Shown here one piece after another: positions 39,666 through 50,689 of a stretch of DNA of 64,000 nucleotides. The position numbers were made by a program, and so were the translations under genes. Origin of the DNA: Phymatolithon calcareum (lineage: Eukaryota; Rhodophyta; Florideophyceae; Hapalidiales); NCBI GenBank assembly GCA_977006965.1, contig OZ345368.1, positions 930,001-994,000 on the forward strand, read 5' to 3'. The notes under the pieces were generated by a model. That model was not told the origin of the DNA and searched no databases. It saw only the letters and a program-made list of their open reading frames with translations. Positions within the stretch are counted from its first letter, which is position 1; every line of letters starts with the position of its first letter.

Positions 39666-41579
39666 ATGGGGACGCACGAACCACCCGATTCTGATCGGGA
39701 ACCCTGGCGAGTAACTCGGAATAAAAGCATCTCGCAGCGAAAGAAGGGATATTCGTCGGCGTCTCAAAAGGTATCAAAGAAAGGTAAATCTTTGAAACAA
39801 AAGGACACATCACGAAAAGCAGCCGGACCACGAAAGAAGTCGATGGAATCGAATCGGTACTCGCCAATTCTTACCCGCCTGCTATCCAGAAAGAATAGAA
39901 GAAGCGCCAGCCCAGTGAGCTCGATAGAAGAGCCCGACTCGGAAAGTGACCGTGATCAATCTGAGGAGAGTTCAATTGATGACCTCTAGGAACTACGCGA
40001 GCTCGCCCACTTCGCAAACGAGATTCGCAGGCAAGCGATCGAAACTGTTGCCCGAGTGAGAGGCGTACAGATTGAGGCGATGGATCAGGTAGGAGAGGAC
40101 ACGGAACCGGAACCGGAAAACGACTGCGGCCCGCAGCCTCAAGCCGAAGTTCACGTGTCAGAAATGAAAGAATGTTTCCTGAAGATAAGAGAAAGAGTTC
40201 AGTGCAACAAATTTGAAGTCAAAGGTCAGCTCATTTTACATGGCACGGCGTCCGGCGATGGAATCTCAAGTATTTGCAAGGCCTGCAACTCCAGTACCCA
40301 AGGTAGAGTTGTTGCACTGGAGATAGAAATCGCAGAGCTGGCAGCGACCCGCAACCCTACACTGGCGCAGGGAAGTGCGGATACCGATACCATACTGAAG
40401 AAAATTGACACGACGATGAAAACTTTGACTGAAGTGTGCGAAAGGATGACACTCATAGAAGCACAAGTGAGAACCATGCGCAGAAGTAATGAGTCTGAAC
40501 ATATTGACAAGGGTATCACACCGCAGGAGACGCAACATGAAGACGTCTCGAGACGTGTTAACGTCTCACCGGCCGTACACGAAGTTTCTTCCCACAACCC
40601 GTCCGGACAAGAAAACAATTTTGGAGGTAATGATGTGCCTGATTTGCGAAAGAATATAGAGCGGATCTCACAGCCCGCACCTCTTTCGTATGCTGCAGTC
40701 GCAGCGCTCAAGCGTCCGACACCGGCACATTTTGAAAGCCATATCATCTCGAAAGTGATCAAATTTTCAAATGCCATAAGGGGAAATATAACGAAAGCCC
40801 GCCCCAGTGAGATAGTTCCGCTCTACTTCACAGGAATGGAAAGAATGGACGAAGTCGAGCTATACAAGGAAATGATTCAAGTGCTACCTGCAAGGGCGGT
40901 TCTAGGGATCTCGTTCATTGGAAAGTTCAGACTGGAAATCTTGACTAGTCAGCACTTTAGCGACAGAGTAATAGCGACAATGAAGGCATCTGGGCTAAGG
41001 CACGAAAAAGAGTACCATCTCTTCAAAGATTCGGTATCCAAAAAGACAATTCTTTCAGAACGAGATCGCGTAATGAAGAACTTATGGGCTATAAAGAAGA
41101 GAATGAAGAAATGTGCCGGATATACTGGAGACTTTCAGACACGACAGTAGTACAGGAACAACCAGAAGAGGACAGAAGATGAGATAGAAGCCCTTGAGAA
41201 AGGGACTCCGAAGGTGAATCCGGTGGGTACCCACAGGCATTCTGATAGCGAAGTTAGAAGAATGTCCGCGTGCAATGAGAGCGTAGAGTTTTGGAAAGAC
41301 CCCACAGAAGGCATCGAACCACATCTGTCTTCGATGGCCATCGAAAGAGATGGAACTTTGATTGGTAGCCACGGGAATAGAGCAAGGGAAGATCTTGAAC
41401 ATTCCAACGATAATGCCGAACTGCAAGTGAAAAATCTGGACCCAGAAAAGAGCGTGATAAGTGAATCAACACCTGAGCCAAGCGTGAATGAAAATAATGT
41501 ACCCAACCATGAAGATATTGCCAGCCCGATACCCACACCAGCATCGCACAGGGACCCTGAAGGAATCGAGATGTCATGA
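39666..41579 (+). pseudogene. LINE-A ORF1
   Basis: One frame runs from the ATG at 39666 to TGA at 41577-41579, with two in-frame stops (39987-39989 and 41148-41150). The start is Lys/Ser/Arg-rich, then a coiled segment (ILKKIDTTMKTLTEVCERMT), a PLSYAAVAALKRP linker typical of LINE ORF1 proteins, and a folded RNA-binding-like part (PLYFTGMERMDEVELYKEMI, RAVLGISFIGKFRLEILTSQ). There is no CCHC knuckle. ORF1 proteins coat LINE RNA. The stop overlaps the ORF2 start as ATGA (41576-41579). Confidence 0.75.
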
Positions 41580-43607
41580 TTTTTGGAAATAGAATATTAT
41601 TTACCACTTTCAACCTGGGCGGCTTAGCGGAGACGCCCACGATGGTCGAACAATTAATGGAAAATTTCCATATGCAAGTGCAGAGACGTTTCAGAAAGAA
41701 GACACGGCGATCAGGGTGAATTACGACCAAATTTGCGCAACCCGCCCTCAGGGGCCTGGGGAACGACCAAGAGGTGGAGTTGCTTTACTGACTAAGCCCG
41801 GAAATCCGACAAGAATTCTTGGGAAAATGGCTACACGAATGTTCCAGGTGGTAATTGCTAATGTAATGGACATTGCCGTCGCCGTTGTGTACATCTCCCC
41901 GCTTGCTAGTCACAAGGAATATGACAAATGTCTCAAATTCTTTCACCAACACTGCAGAGGGAAGTCGCTAGTGATGGGCGACTTCAATGCAAGACATAGG
42001 CACTGGGACCGCGTGGGTAACTGGCGAGGAAACAAGGTTGTCTCGTGGGCTGCAAAGTTCAACTGAAGAGTAAGGACTGCAACAAGTCCTACTTTTGTCT
42101 CCAGACAGGGGAAGAGCAACATTGATATTTTCATGACAAAATGTTTAGAAGCAGAGGTACCTGAACTGGTCAACGGAATGTGGGAAGGCGTCACCGAACT
42201 CATTCCGGTGGCAACGAGAGTCATTAACAACATGATTGTTCCTGGGAAAAGACAGACAGTTGTTTCTAAGTCCGCAAGGCGAAGCGTAGCAAAAGCAGCC
42301 AAGGCAAAAGAAGAAATATCCAAGCGGGCGCCGATGATGCTGGAGCAACTGCAAGCCTGCAATCTCAAACAAGACTTGGACAAATGGTATGAAAGGTTTT
42401 CGAAGAATCGTATACAGCCATGGACATCCTCTAGGCCCAGGCCGTCAAGATACAAGACCTTTTGGAACAATGAGCTCGACAAACTAGCCAAGAAGCGAAC
42501 TCGATTGTACAAGATTTACAAAAGAACCGAGCGTGAAAAGGACCGGCTTGCGCTCCGAGAAATTAAGACACAAATCCAAAATAAAGTAAGAAAAGCGAAA
42601 CGTGAGCAGTTTGAAAGATAGCTTGATGGAGTGGAAGAACTGGGTCCCACTGAAGCAGCCAACGTTGCAAGCAAAATTGTGAAGTCAAAAACAAGAAGGA
42701 AAGGTTCGAACAAGGCAATCGGAGCTCCAGTACATCCAAGCAAATTCTCTGCGTATATTTCTAATGTGTGCAAGGCTGAAAAAGACTGGAACGTGCCACT
42801 AAAGGCTTTTACAGTCAACAGGGCAATGTGGCGGCACATTACTAGGGCATTCAACCGACCACCAAAAGGGAAGGAGGTCGGCCCTGACGGAGTGGCTCGC
42901 TTATTTTGCCAAAGTGGGAGTATGCACTCCACGTCACACCTCTGACAAAGCGATTACAATCAGCAATCGAATCTGCAGAAGGTTTATTCTTCAAGTATGT
43001 TTTTGGGACAAATGCCCAGCACCGCCATGGAAGAATGCGAGTTCTGTGCCGACTAGAACCACCTGCCATGAGGAGAAGACACCAAGCAGAAAGGTTCTCT
43101 GCGAGTCTAGTGAGACAGAAGAAGCGCCTCGACGAAGCAGATGAGTATTCTGGGAGAGATGAAGACATTAAGGAGGCAACCAAGGACATAGAGTGCCTCA
43201 AGAAATATGAAGATCTGCGGCAAGCTCTCGATAAAGCCAAGGAGGGCTCAGTCTCAAAGAAAGGGCGACGAAAAGAAATAATTGAGTCATGGGCAGAGGA
43301 AGAAGAGGGAAGATAGCTCGAGATACCAACTGATTCGAACAATCTACCGATGGTTCTCCGCGTAAGAGAAAGGTCTACACGGTTGCGATGCCTACGGTTG
43401 ATATTCAATAGAGCACCTCTTTGGAGAAAATCAGTACTTGGTGCATACTTTGGTGTCACAGCCGTGATTGAGCTGGCCGCGCTCCAACGCATTCTATCTT
43501 CATCCAAGATTAGTCCTGAAATTGAATATGAATGTAAGCGACTCACTGGAGCACTTGTTGGGAGAGAAAGTCGAATCAAGGATATACTGAATAGTCAAAC
43601 TACGTGA
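41576..43607 (+). pseudogene. LINE-A ORF2 (AP endonuclease and C-terminus; RT deleted)
   Basis: ORF2 starts at the ATG at 41576 with FTTFNLGGLAETPT, the first strand of an APE-type endonuclease. After an early stop (~41718) and a lost stretch it resumes with PRGGVALLTK, VVYISPLAS and VMGDFNARHRHWD (catalytic Asp/Asn), then stops at 42064. The linker (42133-42621, 42631-42920) reaches KGKEVGPDGV, the first RT motif, then jumps to PKWEYALHVTPLTKRL in the thumb. FADD and the rest of the palm are gone. The C-terminal part matches 54957-56087. It cannot work autonomously. Confidence 0.85.
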
Positions 43608-44074
43608 GCTTAGAAAATCGTGCGAAAGCGGCCCTGTTACTCTTCAAGAGAGGCCTTGGGAGCTTTTAAAATAAATCAACACATATCCCCGAGTCAATAA
43701 AAGCTGTGACTGAGTGCCTTCATAAACCAGCTCACCGTCACTACAAGCAGATAGTGAAGACACCGTCGGTGCGTGTCTTATGCTTGAAAGCTGTGCCACG
43801 CTGCTGTGTGGCGTTACTCTTTTGAGCTGTCGGAACCCTTGGACTTCATCTTCTCATAATCCTCGCGGGAGGGGTTAGATAGATCTCTCCAGCCTTGAAG
43901 TCCACATTTGCAGCATCGATCGGCTGTGCGGTAGAATTTTCCTTCGCCTTTTTTGACTGGCCCCTCGCATACAGTGTTGTTATCCTTGCATGTTAAGGCG
44001 CTGTCCACGGATGTGGCGTTGCGGGTGCTCATCTTTGGCGGAGTTGGGGGCTTTTTGTTTGCTCCATTGGCCCG

Positions 44075-44514
44075 TCCATGTAACGCAATTGAGATATGTT
44101 CAGCTGTTCGATGGTTCTTTGGACAACGTTGTTGGTCCAAGCTCTGTCGCTAAGACAACTAGCCCAGTCGCCAGAAATAGTAACTGACCAATTGATGCCG
44201 GAACCAGCTCTCGGTTTTTTGCGACTTCCCATTGCCGCATACCCAGATTGCATCATAGTCCGCATGTTTCCCATGAGTGTCGGGCGACCTCTAGTTTGAG
44301 AGAGCCTACCTCGGTGCATATCGGTGCGGTCAATGCTCGAGCTCGGGGTTTCTTGAGAATAGCGTCCGTCCATGCCGGAAGTGGAATGAGGGATATTCTC
44401 GTTTTTCAGGGTGCCTTCAAGGCGTCCCGCTTGCAGAAGGGCCTCATCCGACGTGTCCTCGCCTTCATCAAAAACCCTCAATTCTTGTGAAACAAGCGTG
44501 TCACAACCGCGCTT
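44075..44514. pseudogene. HTH-family gene fragment, left half
   Basis: Bases 44075-44240 match the gene's middle region in plus orientation (compare 57545-57730). Bases 44285-44514 match the C-terminal half in minus orientation (compare 37740-37945). The join is therefore internally inverted. The fragment was later split at 44514 by the LTR element that follows and continues at 46250. Confidence 0.7.
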
Positions 44515-44864
44515 TGTAATCACTGGGAGTCTTAAGATAAGGAATGGGTTTATCTTGAAAAGGGGTGATCTCTCTCCGATGAGAAGATGAGATGAGATGA
44601 TGAGATGCTCCAGTCTAAGGTGCGATTTAGGATCGCCGCTTAAATAGAGCAGGGGCGAGAAATGCACACCCTGTACAAAGAGGGGGAGCACTAACAGACA
44701 CTACTCTAACAATCCCAATTGGTTGGTATGTTCTCCCTGAGAGTGTAAGTGTCGCTAATTACACTCGTGCAGCATTGCGTGTCTACAGTGCCCCATACAC
44801 TCGAAGAGTGTATTAATCATTGATGCGCAATGCTTGCTTGGCCTTCTTCGCCAGCTTTTTCTTG

Positions 44865-45225
44865 CGTGTATTGGACCCCGTCCTTCTTCGCCAGCTTTTA
44901 CCGACCTTGATTTGGACCCCGTCCTTCTTCGCCGCTTTTTCCGGCCTTGGTTTGGACCCCGTCCTTCTTCGCCGCTTTTTCCGGCCTTCGTTTGGACCCC
45001 GTCCTTCTTCGCCGCTTTTTCCGACCTTGAGTTGGACCCCGTCCTTCTTCGCCGCTTTTTCCGACCGTGAGTTGGACCCCGTCCTTCTTCGCCGCTTTTT
45101 CCGGCCTTGACTTGGACCCCGTCCTTCTTCGCCGCTTTTACCGACCTTGATATGGACCCCGTCCTTCTTCGCCGCTTTTGCCGGCCTTGATTTGGACCCC
45201 GTCCTTCTTCGCCGCTTTTACCGCG
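44865..45225 (-). repeat. 40-bp tandem repeat array, ~9 units, open in all frames
   Basis: The GGACCCCGTCC core recurs every 40 bp exactly (44914, 44954, 44994, ... 45194). 40 is not a multiple of 3, so every reading frame cycles with a 120-bp/40-residue period. The minus-strand frame (44755-45249) encodes Lys/Arg/Gly-rich repeats (KRRRRTGS, AAKKDGVQ, GKSGEEGRGP). It could be a basic RNA-binding tail or simply a structural repeat. Confidence 0.85.
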
Positions 45226-45227
45226 AA

Positions 45228-45590
45228 CATCATTTGTGTTGATTGCCACACAAATCTACGCTGACCTTCTCCTCCTTATTGCCGGAGATATAGATAGGTC
45301 CCGTCTCTGAATTGGTTGCTCCTTCCAATCCATATTTGCGTTCCTTCTGGAACGTCTTTCTTTCAATTCGGGCTCCGGTTGCCTGCCTTGAATTTTTTTG
45401 TTCCGCGAATATCATTTGTGTTAATAGCCACACAAATCTACGCTGACCTTCTCCTCCTTATTGCCGGAGATATAGATAGGTCCCTTCTCTGAATTGGTTG
45501 CCTCTGCCAATCCATATTTGCGTTCCTTCTGGAACGTCTTTGTTTCAATTCGGGCTCCGGTTGCCGTCCTTGATTTTTTTCGCAACAATC
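45228..45590 (-). repeat. 185-bp direct duplication
   Basis: 45228-45400 and 45410-45590 are near-identical (CACACAAATCTACGCTGACC, CCTTATTGCCGGAGATATAG, GGAACGTCTTT). On the minus strand each encodes the same ~65 residues (ARIETKTFQKERKYGL, PIYISGNKEEKVSVDLCG). Confidence 0.85.
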
Positions 45591-45598
45591 GAAGTCGC

Positions 45599-45946
45599 TT
45601 AGGAAGTAAACTCCAGAATCCTTGCCGCCGCATGTTCGGTGCGCATTGGCATTCGAAGACTGTGTAGAGCCTTCTCTCTTGTCGATGACTCTGTGTAAGA
45701 TACCGCCGTCATCGCCGGGGCTTCCTTCTTCTTCTCGTTGACCTCATCATCGTACCGTTTCCTCGCCTTCAAAAACCTTGTCACAACTCTTGGGTCGAGA
45801 CTTCGTAAAATCGGGTGGCTCACGGGTTGGAATAGCGCGGCGGTTGGTTGCCGATCGGTAGATTTCGCCGACGAAAGACTTCCGCTTCCCATGGTTCGAT
45901 GGTCATCCATTTCCAATTCAAACTTGAACAATCTTCGTCTTAACAC
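45599..45946 (-). CDS. gag-like ORF of the small LTR element
   Basis: It has about 115 residues in the part next to the right LTR (the 5' LTR in this orientation). HPILRSLDPRVVTRFLKARK followed by RYDDEVNEKKKEAP resembles the start of gag-like capsid proteins in small LTR elements. It is Lys/Arg/Glu-rich, with no zinc knuckle. The nominal first codon is uncertain; the function is inferred only from position and composition. Confidence 0.5.
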   Translation of the reverse strand: MLRRRLFKFELEMDDHRTMGSGSLSSAKSTDRQPTAALFQPVSHPILRSLDPRVVTRFLKARKRYDDEVNEKKKEAPAMTAVSYTESSTREKALHSLRMPMRTEHAAARILEFTS

Positions 45947-46249
45947 TCAAACATTCTCCTGCAGGAAAGAAATTTCTGTAATCACTGGGAGTCTTAAGAT
46001 AAGGAATGGGTTTATCTTGAAAAGGGGTGATCTCTCTCCGATGAGAAGATGAGATGAGATGATGAGATGCTCCAGTCTAAGGTGCGATTTAGGATCGCCG
46101 CTTAAATAGAGCAGGGGCGAGAAATGCACACCCTGTACAAAGAGGGGGAGCACTAACAGACACTACTCTAACAATCCCAATTGGTTGGTATGTTCTCCCT
46201 GAGAGTGTAAGTGTCGCTAATTACACTCGTTCAGCATTGCGTGTCTACA

Positions 46250-46470
46250 GCTTAGAACTGCGATTATTGCGCGGCGGCTCAGTAAGTGACTTCTTTCTGA
46301 ACCCGAATGTCGAAGTCTCATTTCTTGAAGCACCTGCTTTTACCGGCTCTCGCTTTTTTGCGTCTTCCCATCACCGTATCACCACATTGCACGGTGAACC
46401 GCATGTTTCCCATGAACCAATGTCAATTGCACAAAGCAATGGTGCAAGGGCACTGCGGGCCGAACGTAGT
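46250..46470. pseudogene. HTH-family gene fragment, right half
   Basis: Bases 46254-46325 continue the C-terminal half (GCGCGGCGGCTCAGTAAGTG, also at 58126). From ~46335, GGCTCTCGCTTTTTTGCGTC and CGCATGTTTCCCATGAACC match the middle region in plus orientation. It carries the same internal inversion as at 44.1 kb. A weak retropepsin-like phrase (IKLDSAASNF, ~46648-46680) follows, but I do not call it. The stretch 46780-46940 is empty. Confidence 0.6.
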
Positions 46471-46944
46471 TCCATTGAGAGAGCTTGTTCAAACGGATTT
46501 ATCAAGGATCACAGTTTACTCTACCAAATTTGCTGCATGTACTCCGAACTCTATTTTCGAGCTTTTCATTGATAAAACGAAACTTTTAATTTTTACTTGT
46601 GGTGTTGTTGGACGGCGTTTCGAACAGATGCGTTCCTCATTGACATAAAACTAGATTCAGCAGCTAGCAATTTTGCGCAGATAAATTTCTTCTCAACACA
46701 AGGATTGCCGACTCACGAGCTCACGTTCGGTGTCGAACGTCATGACATGGCCGGCGTAAACGGCTTCTTTAACGTTTAAGGCTCGGTCTATACCGCACAT
46801 GCCCGTGAATGCTCGATGTAATTACAGTAGAACTGGGCAATTCCGTCCTAGTCTATACCGGATTGTGTATGCCCTGTGCCAGAAATTCTATTTTAGATGA
46901 CTGTATCGATGCATGCCTAGGCTCACCCACCGTCTTGCTCGTAC

Positions 46945-47345
46945 TGTACTTTTTTATTCAAGTTTATTTAAAAGCCCCACAGACTTCCTAAGATATGGGC
47001 GAGGCTTCCACTGATGCTACCTACCTTTGTGCAGCTCACGAAACGCCCACTAGAATCGCGGACGGTAAAACTCAGGATTCAAAGTAATCCTATCTCAGTC
47101 ATCTACAGGATTGCTGGTGCTTGGACTCGACTGCTTTTTGCCGTGGCTTATACGAATCAATACAGGCCTTCTTCGTTCCCCATGCGTTCTATGAGCGTCT
47201 TGATAAATATTAAGAGCTCATCTAGCGCCTTTTCTGCTTCTAGTCGTTTTTCTCCTTCTGGGTCGTACCCTGCTAGCGTGCTTTCAAGGGTCTCCATATG
47301 CTCTCTGGCTCTTGTGCCGAATTCTTCGGCCATACTTGTTGTTCA
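46945..47345 (-). repeat. LINE-C-like 3' end, copy 3
   Basis: It starts with a T-rich run and TTTATTTAAAAGCCCCA, resembling other minus-strand LINE 3' ends. A Ser/Glu-rich minus-strand stretch follows. Similarity is weak; no TSD was found. Confidence 0.3.
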
Positions 47346-47499
47346 CACCTGTGGGAATAGATAGGGAAATACTGAATTTAATATTCACCGCCTGAGAAAT
47401 GACGTCCGAATAAAATAATTCGAGATTGGGAAAACTTGGAATTGATTATTAAAGTGATGCTAAGAGGAAGAATAAATCTGAATTATTCGAAAAAAATGC

Positions 47500-49030
47500 G
47501 ACACGTCAATCTACTTTTACATGAGCCTGGTAATGTCCTCAATTCCCCATAACTCGTAATTCAGATTCAAGAACATTTGTTGTTCGAAATTAGAGGGCAA
47601 CAGACGCTTTCGACGATCTGACGGCGCATGTCTAGCTTTGGAAAAGAGTCGTTCACATATATTTGAGGTGGGCAGAATGAAACGGGTATCAATATAGGTT
47701 GAATCGCTGTTACCCCCTGTTCGAAGTCACTTCAATGCACGGGCCGCAAATGACTCAGGCTCTGGTTCCTTGGTCGATTCAGCAGCTGCCTGTGGACGTT
47801 TCAAATCTTGAACGGCTCTTTGCTCATCGAGAATACCTTGTGGGCTTGTATTTTGACTATTGCAGACTCCAACATAGAGTGCTCTATGATATCAGCACTT
47901 GATGCCAATCGATAGTGGGTTTCTGCGTAGCGATCGATAGTTTCATAAAATAAAGCTCAGACTTGGTACAAACTTATGGTTTCATTCTGCAGGGCTTTTG
48001 TTACAGAATCAAAATTCGCCAATTCAGCGCACAGCCCTTCAACTTTCTTGTGCTCCACAAGATTCAATAAAAGGTTTTCGAACCCCGTTATCCCCACGTC
48101 AGCAAAGTGTGGGTGCAGCTTGGTATACCTTTTCAGCATCACATAGGTGGAGGACCATCTGGTCTTATTGTAACCCAAAGCAGCAAATGAGTCAATTTTC
48201 TCAGCTTGGCAGCAGCGACAGGTGACCGCAGCTCTTTCATTATAAAATTGTCTATGAATGTTTCATGGGGCTGAATAAAGTCCTTTATAACCAGATTGAA
48301 GCGATGACTTGCACAACCGATGAAGATACAATCCGTTTTCTTTGCAATAGATAGATTAGTGTTACAATTATCGCCGATCAGCGCGACGATGTTTGACATC
48401 CTTGTCGAAAACCCCAAGTACGAACTCCATAAACTCAATGTGATTATCTGCATTTTGAGTCTCATCGTTTTCGAACGGAGAAAATGCAAGAAGCATGCTC
48501 TTGAATCCCTTATCGGTGCTCGGCGGGAAAACAGGAAAGAGTGGAACATAGTGATCTATACCTGTTTGCCAACCATCAACGGCAATGGCGAACTTCTCAG
48601 GACGTATGAGAGTTATTCGTTTTTCAACATGAAGAGTGAGCAGTCCCATGTACTTGGTTAAGCTTTTCGGAGAGATAGAGTCATAGCGCAAGTGACGCAT
48701 GATAGCATGGTTGTCGATTACAGAAAATGGAAACAAACCAGTAATGACAAAGTCCAGTACACCATGGATTTGCACAGTTTTTTTTGGGAAAAATATGCTG
48801 GATGACCCAATACTGCCTTTGTGTTCAGAGATAGAGTGCTTAGGCATTCTATCATTGGTCAACAGCAATTCATAGTCATGATAATGCTTGCTTTGTACAT
48901 GACTCACGAATTCGTGTAGTTTGCCATATTTACTAAAATGACCACGAAGCACCTGTGGTCTTATGACATTGCTCTGTTCTGTCAGCATTCGGAATATCGG
49001 GCTGATTTTTGCCGGGTCAGAAAGTAAATT
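47500..49030 (-). pseudogene. hAT-family transposase, decayed
   Basis: Reading minus from 49030, a BED-finger remnant (HEFVSHVQSKHYHDYELL) is followed by the first catalytic region (KFAIAVDGWQTGIDHYVPLF), VALIGDNCNTNLSIAKK with the second Asp, GCASHRFNLVIKDF (the conserved C-x2-H segment), NKTRWSSTYVMLKRYTKLHP, and near 47520-47690 ILPTSN-CERLFSKARHAPS, the C-terminal dimerisation motif. Frame changes occur near 48400, 48150 and 47900. The gene once encoded a whole hAT transposase, but this copy is dead. Confidence 0.85.
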
Positions 49031-49598
49031 TATTTATTGGCGAATTGAAATCTAAGAGGACCGCTGGGGCTGGACAACTTCCTTGCGCGACCGCTACCCT
49101 GTTTTTTTTTCATATCCCTCACATAACGAACCAATGCTCGGTGGTCGAGATGTGCATTGATTCGAAAGCCACATGGAGACTCTTGGTTGGATGAGCCCAT
49201 TTGAGTGACAAATAGCTGTGAAGCGAGATTTTGTGTTGCGAAAAATGCTGAAACTAAACCCGTATAAAGTAGTGCAGCATGGGTGGACAAAGCTGACTAA
49301 AGATTAGGCTTAGACGCGAAGACAGCATCGACAGAAACTTGTATTGGGTTTACCATCATCGAATAATTCCAGGAAAGTTTGCTGTCGTCGCGAAAAGAGA
49401 GGGCAGAGGGAACAATGGATGCCATTAAAATGGAGTAAAACTATTTCGCAAAAAATGGGAAAACTTAGAAGAATATTTTCCGGAATTATGCCTTACTGTG
49501 CGTAATATAACTGCACGAAGTGTGAACGGAGCTAGAAGCTGGACCATGGGCGGAGTGCTGACAGAATTGATCAATATCATAATACCGCAGGTGCCTCG

Positions 49599-49735
49599 AG
49601 GTCATTTTAGTAAAAAAAGCAAACTACGCGGTCATTTTAGTAATTTGCACTTGTTAAAATTACAACCATGAAGGTGGTCATTTTACCAAAAATCTTCAAA
49701 CTAGGCCGTCATTTTACCAAATTCCCCTGTACTTT
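49599..49735. repeat. Subterminal repeats of the hAT element
   Basis: A motif of the type GGTCATTTTAGTAA / GTCATTTTACCAAA occurs four times within ~130 bp. The outer end reads CCCCTGTAC, whose complement GTACAGGGG carries a hAT-like terminus. It is probably the right end of the element whose transposase is at 47.5-49.0 kb; the left end was not found. From 49030 to 50200 I see nothing else. Confidence 0.5.
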
Positions 49736-50206
49736 TTAAAGTATTTTTAGACTAATTTGAAAAACAGAAAGTCGACTATTTTTTAAATGAGGCCAATTAT
49801 ATGATCTCCCTTCTCCGCTTCTCCATGTTCTCTTTGGTAGCACTTGAAAATGAAAAGTCATTTGCTTCTAGAGCTCCCCGGATCTCGATTCAAATCAGAT
49901 ATTTACTGTTTGATTTGGTGGGGAAGAGCAGTAAGATTGCACTCTGCTCTGTGAAAGTACTTTAGTGAGAATAATGGCAGTCAATTACGATCGCGATGTT
50001 CATCATCGCCAGGGCTGCCTCTCGAATTCATGATTTTGCTCGCACATAGTCTTTCGCATCAATACTTGTCTATTATGTAAATGTGCAAATTGGAATCGAC
50101 TGGATTTTACAGACCAATTCGTAGGCCATGATACAAATGTAGTATCCACGAAATAGAGAAGTGTAGTAGAGAAGCCATTTTCGCGATTTGCCGGGCGGGA
50201 GAATAG

Positions 50207-50511
50207 TGTTACCAGTGGATTGCGTTTTCGTCGAAAGGGTTGTTGTCTTTAGTTGATCGTTACTTCATGCTGAAGCTGATGAATATTTCACGGTGAAGCT
50301 GGTCTGCTGGAGAAGGCTATCCTGGTTACGTAGTCTAACTACAGAGAGTGTGCCCGCAGTGGTGCATTGTTTGTGCAATAATTACACCATTGTTGGTCAC
50401 TGTCAGTATGAGTTCACTTCATGAACAGCAAGTGAACAACTGAACATACAGTGAACGATTAGTTATCGGACTGACAAAAAGTGAACGGCATATGAAAACT
50501 ACTTTGTTACT
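50207..50511 (-). repeat. 3' LTR of chromovirus 1
   Basis: 305 bp, from TGTTACCAGTGG to ACTTTGTTACT. It is similar to 56534-56820 and to the LTRs at 38973 and 59336. Confidence 0.85.
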
Positions 50512-50689
50512 CTCGCCCCGTTCTTGAAACTGGACGTCGCAGGCATTTACGCGTCTGCATTAGACACAAGCACATATGATTTTTGTCCTTCTTCCATGAT
50601 ATTTGCTTCGCGTGCAAGATTTACCAAGCACACTTTGACTACCACAATTTCTGGTATGTTCCATGAGTAGCTCGTAGTTAGATGTCTAC

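Larger units (their letters stand above)
39525..43690 (+). mobile_element. LINE-A, near full length (4.17 kb), RT deleted
   Basis: A 12-bp duplication (GAGTCAATAAAA) at 39513-39524 and 43691-43702 flanks it, inside the chromovirus protease. It carries ORF1, an AP endonuclease, a linker and the ORF2 C-terminus, but RT is missing by internal deletion near 42900. The 3' end AAAATAAATCAACACATATCCCC matches the other LINE-A copies. No shorter 5' end is available for comparison, so this defines the family's 5' sequence. Confidence 0.9.
39411..44074 (-). mobile_element. Chromovirus fragment 3 (protease and gag end), split by LINE-A
   Basis: Segments 39411-39524 and 43703-44074 are colinear with 63287-63740 of the chromovirus at the right end. 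They encode, on the minus strand, the retropepsin signature FIDSGASDTFISSEVASKFD and then the gag C-terminus with CCKCGLQGW. The reading is broken. The left edge abuts the segmental repeat and the right edge abuts an HTH-family fragment at 44075, so both ends are truncated. Confidence 0.8.
44515..46249 (-). mobile_element. Non-autonomous LTR retrotransposon with gag-like ORF (1735 bp)
   Basis: Two 273-bp LTRs, 44515-44787 and 45977-46249 (TGTAATCACTGGG to GCGTGTCTACA), differ at about one base, so insertion is recent. The 4-bp duplication GCTT (44511-44514 and 46250-46253) and the uninterrupted homologue near 58104 (CCGCGCTTAGAA) fix the boundaries. There is no protease, RT or integrase. Inside are a gag-like minus-strand ORF, a 185-bp direct duplication and a 40-bp tandem array. 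It resembles TR-GAG or LARD-type elements and would need helper proteins. Confidence 0.93.

Noticed and set aside
44820-45110. Plus-strand Phe/Arg/Pro-rich frame in the 40-bp array
   Set aside because: The array is open in every frame on both strands; the gag-like ORF puts coding on the minus strand.
44865-45225. CRISPR-like regular repeats
   Set aside because: Units are contiguous 40-bp tandem repeats without spacers, in a eukaryotic LTR element.
46590-46780. Retropepsin-like IKLDSAASNF
   Set aside because: Only one short motif, with a degenerate DSG, no flap region and no adjacent RT; too weak to call.
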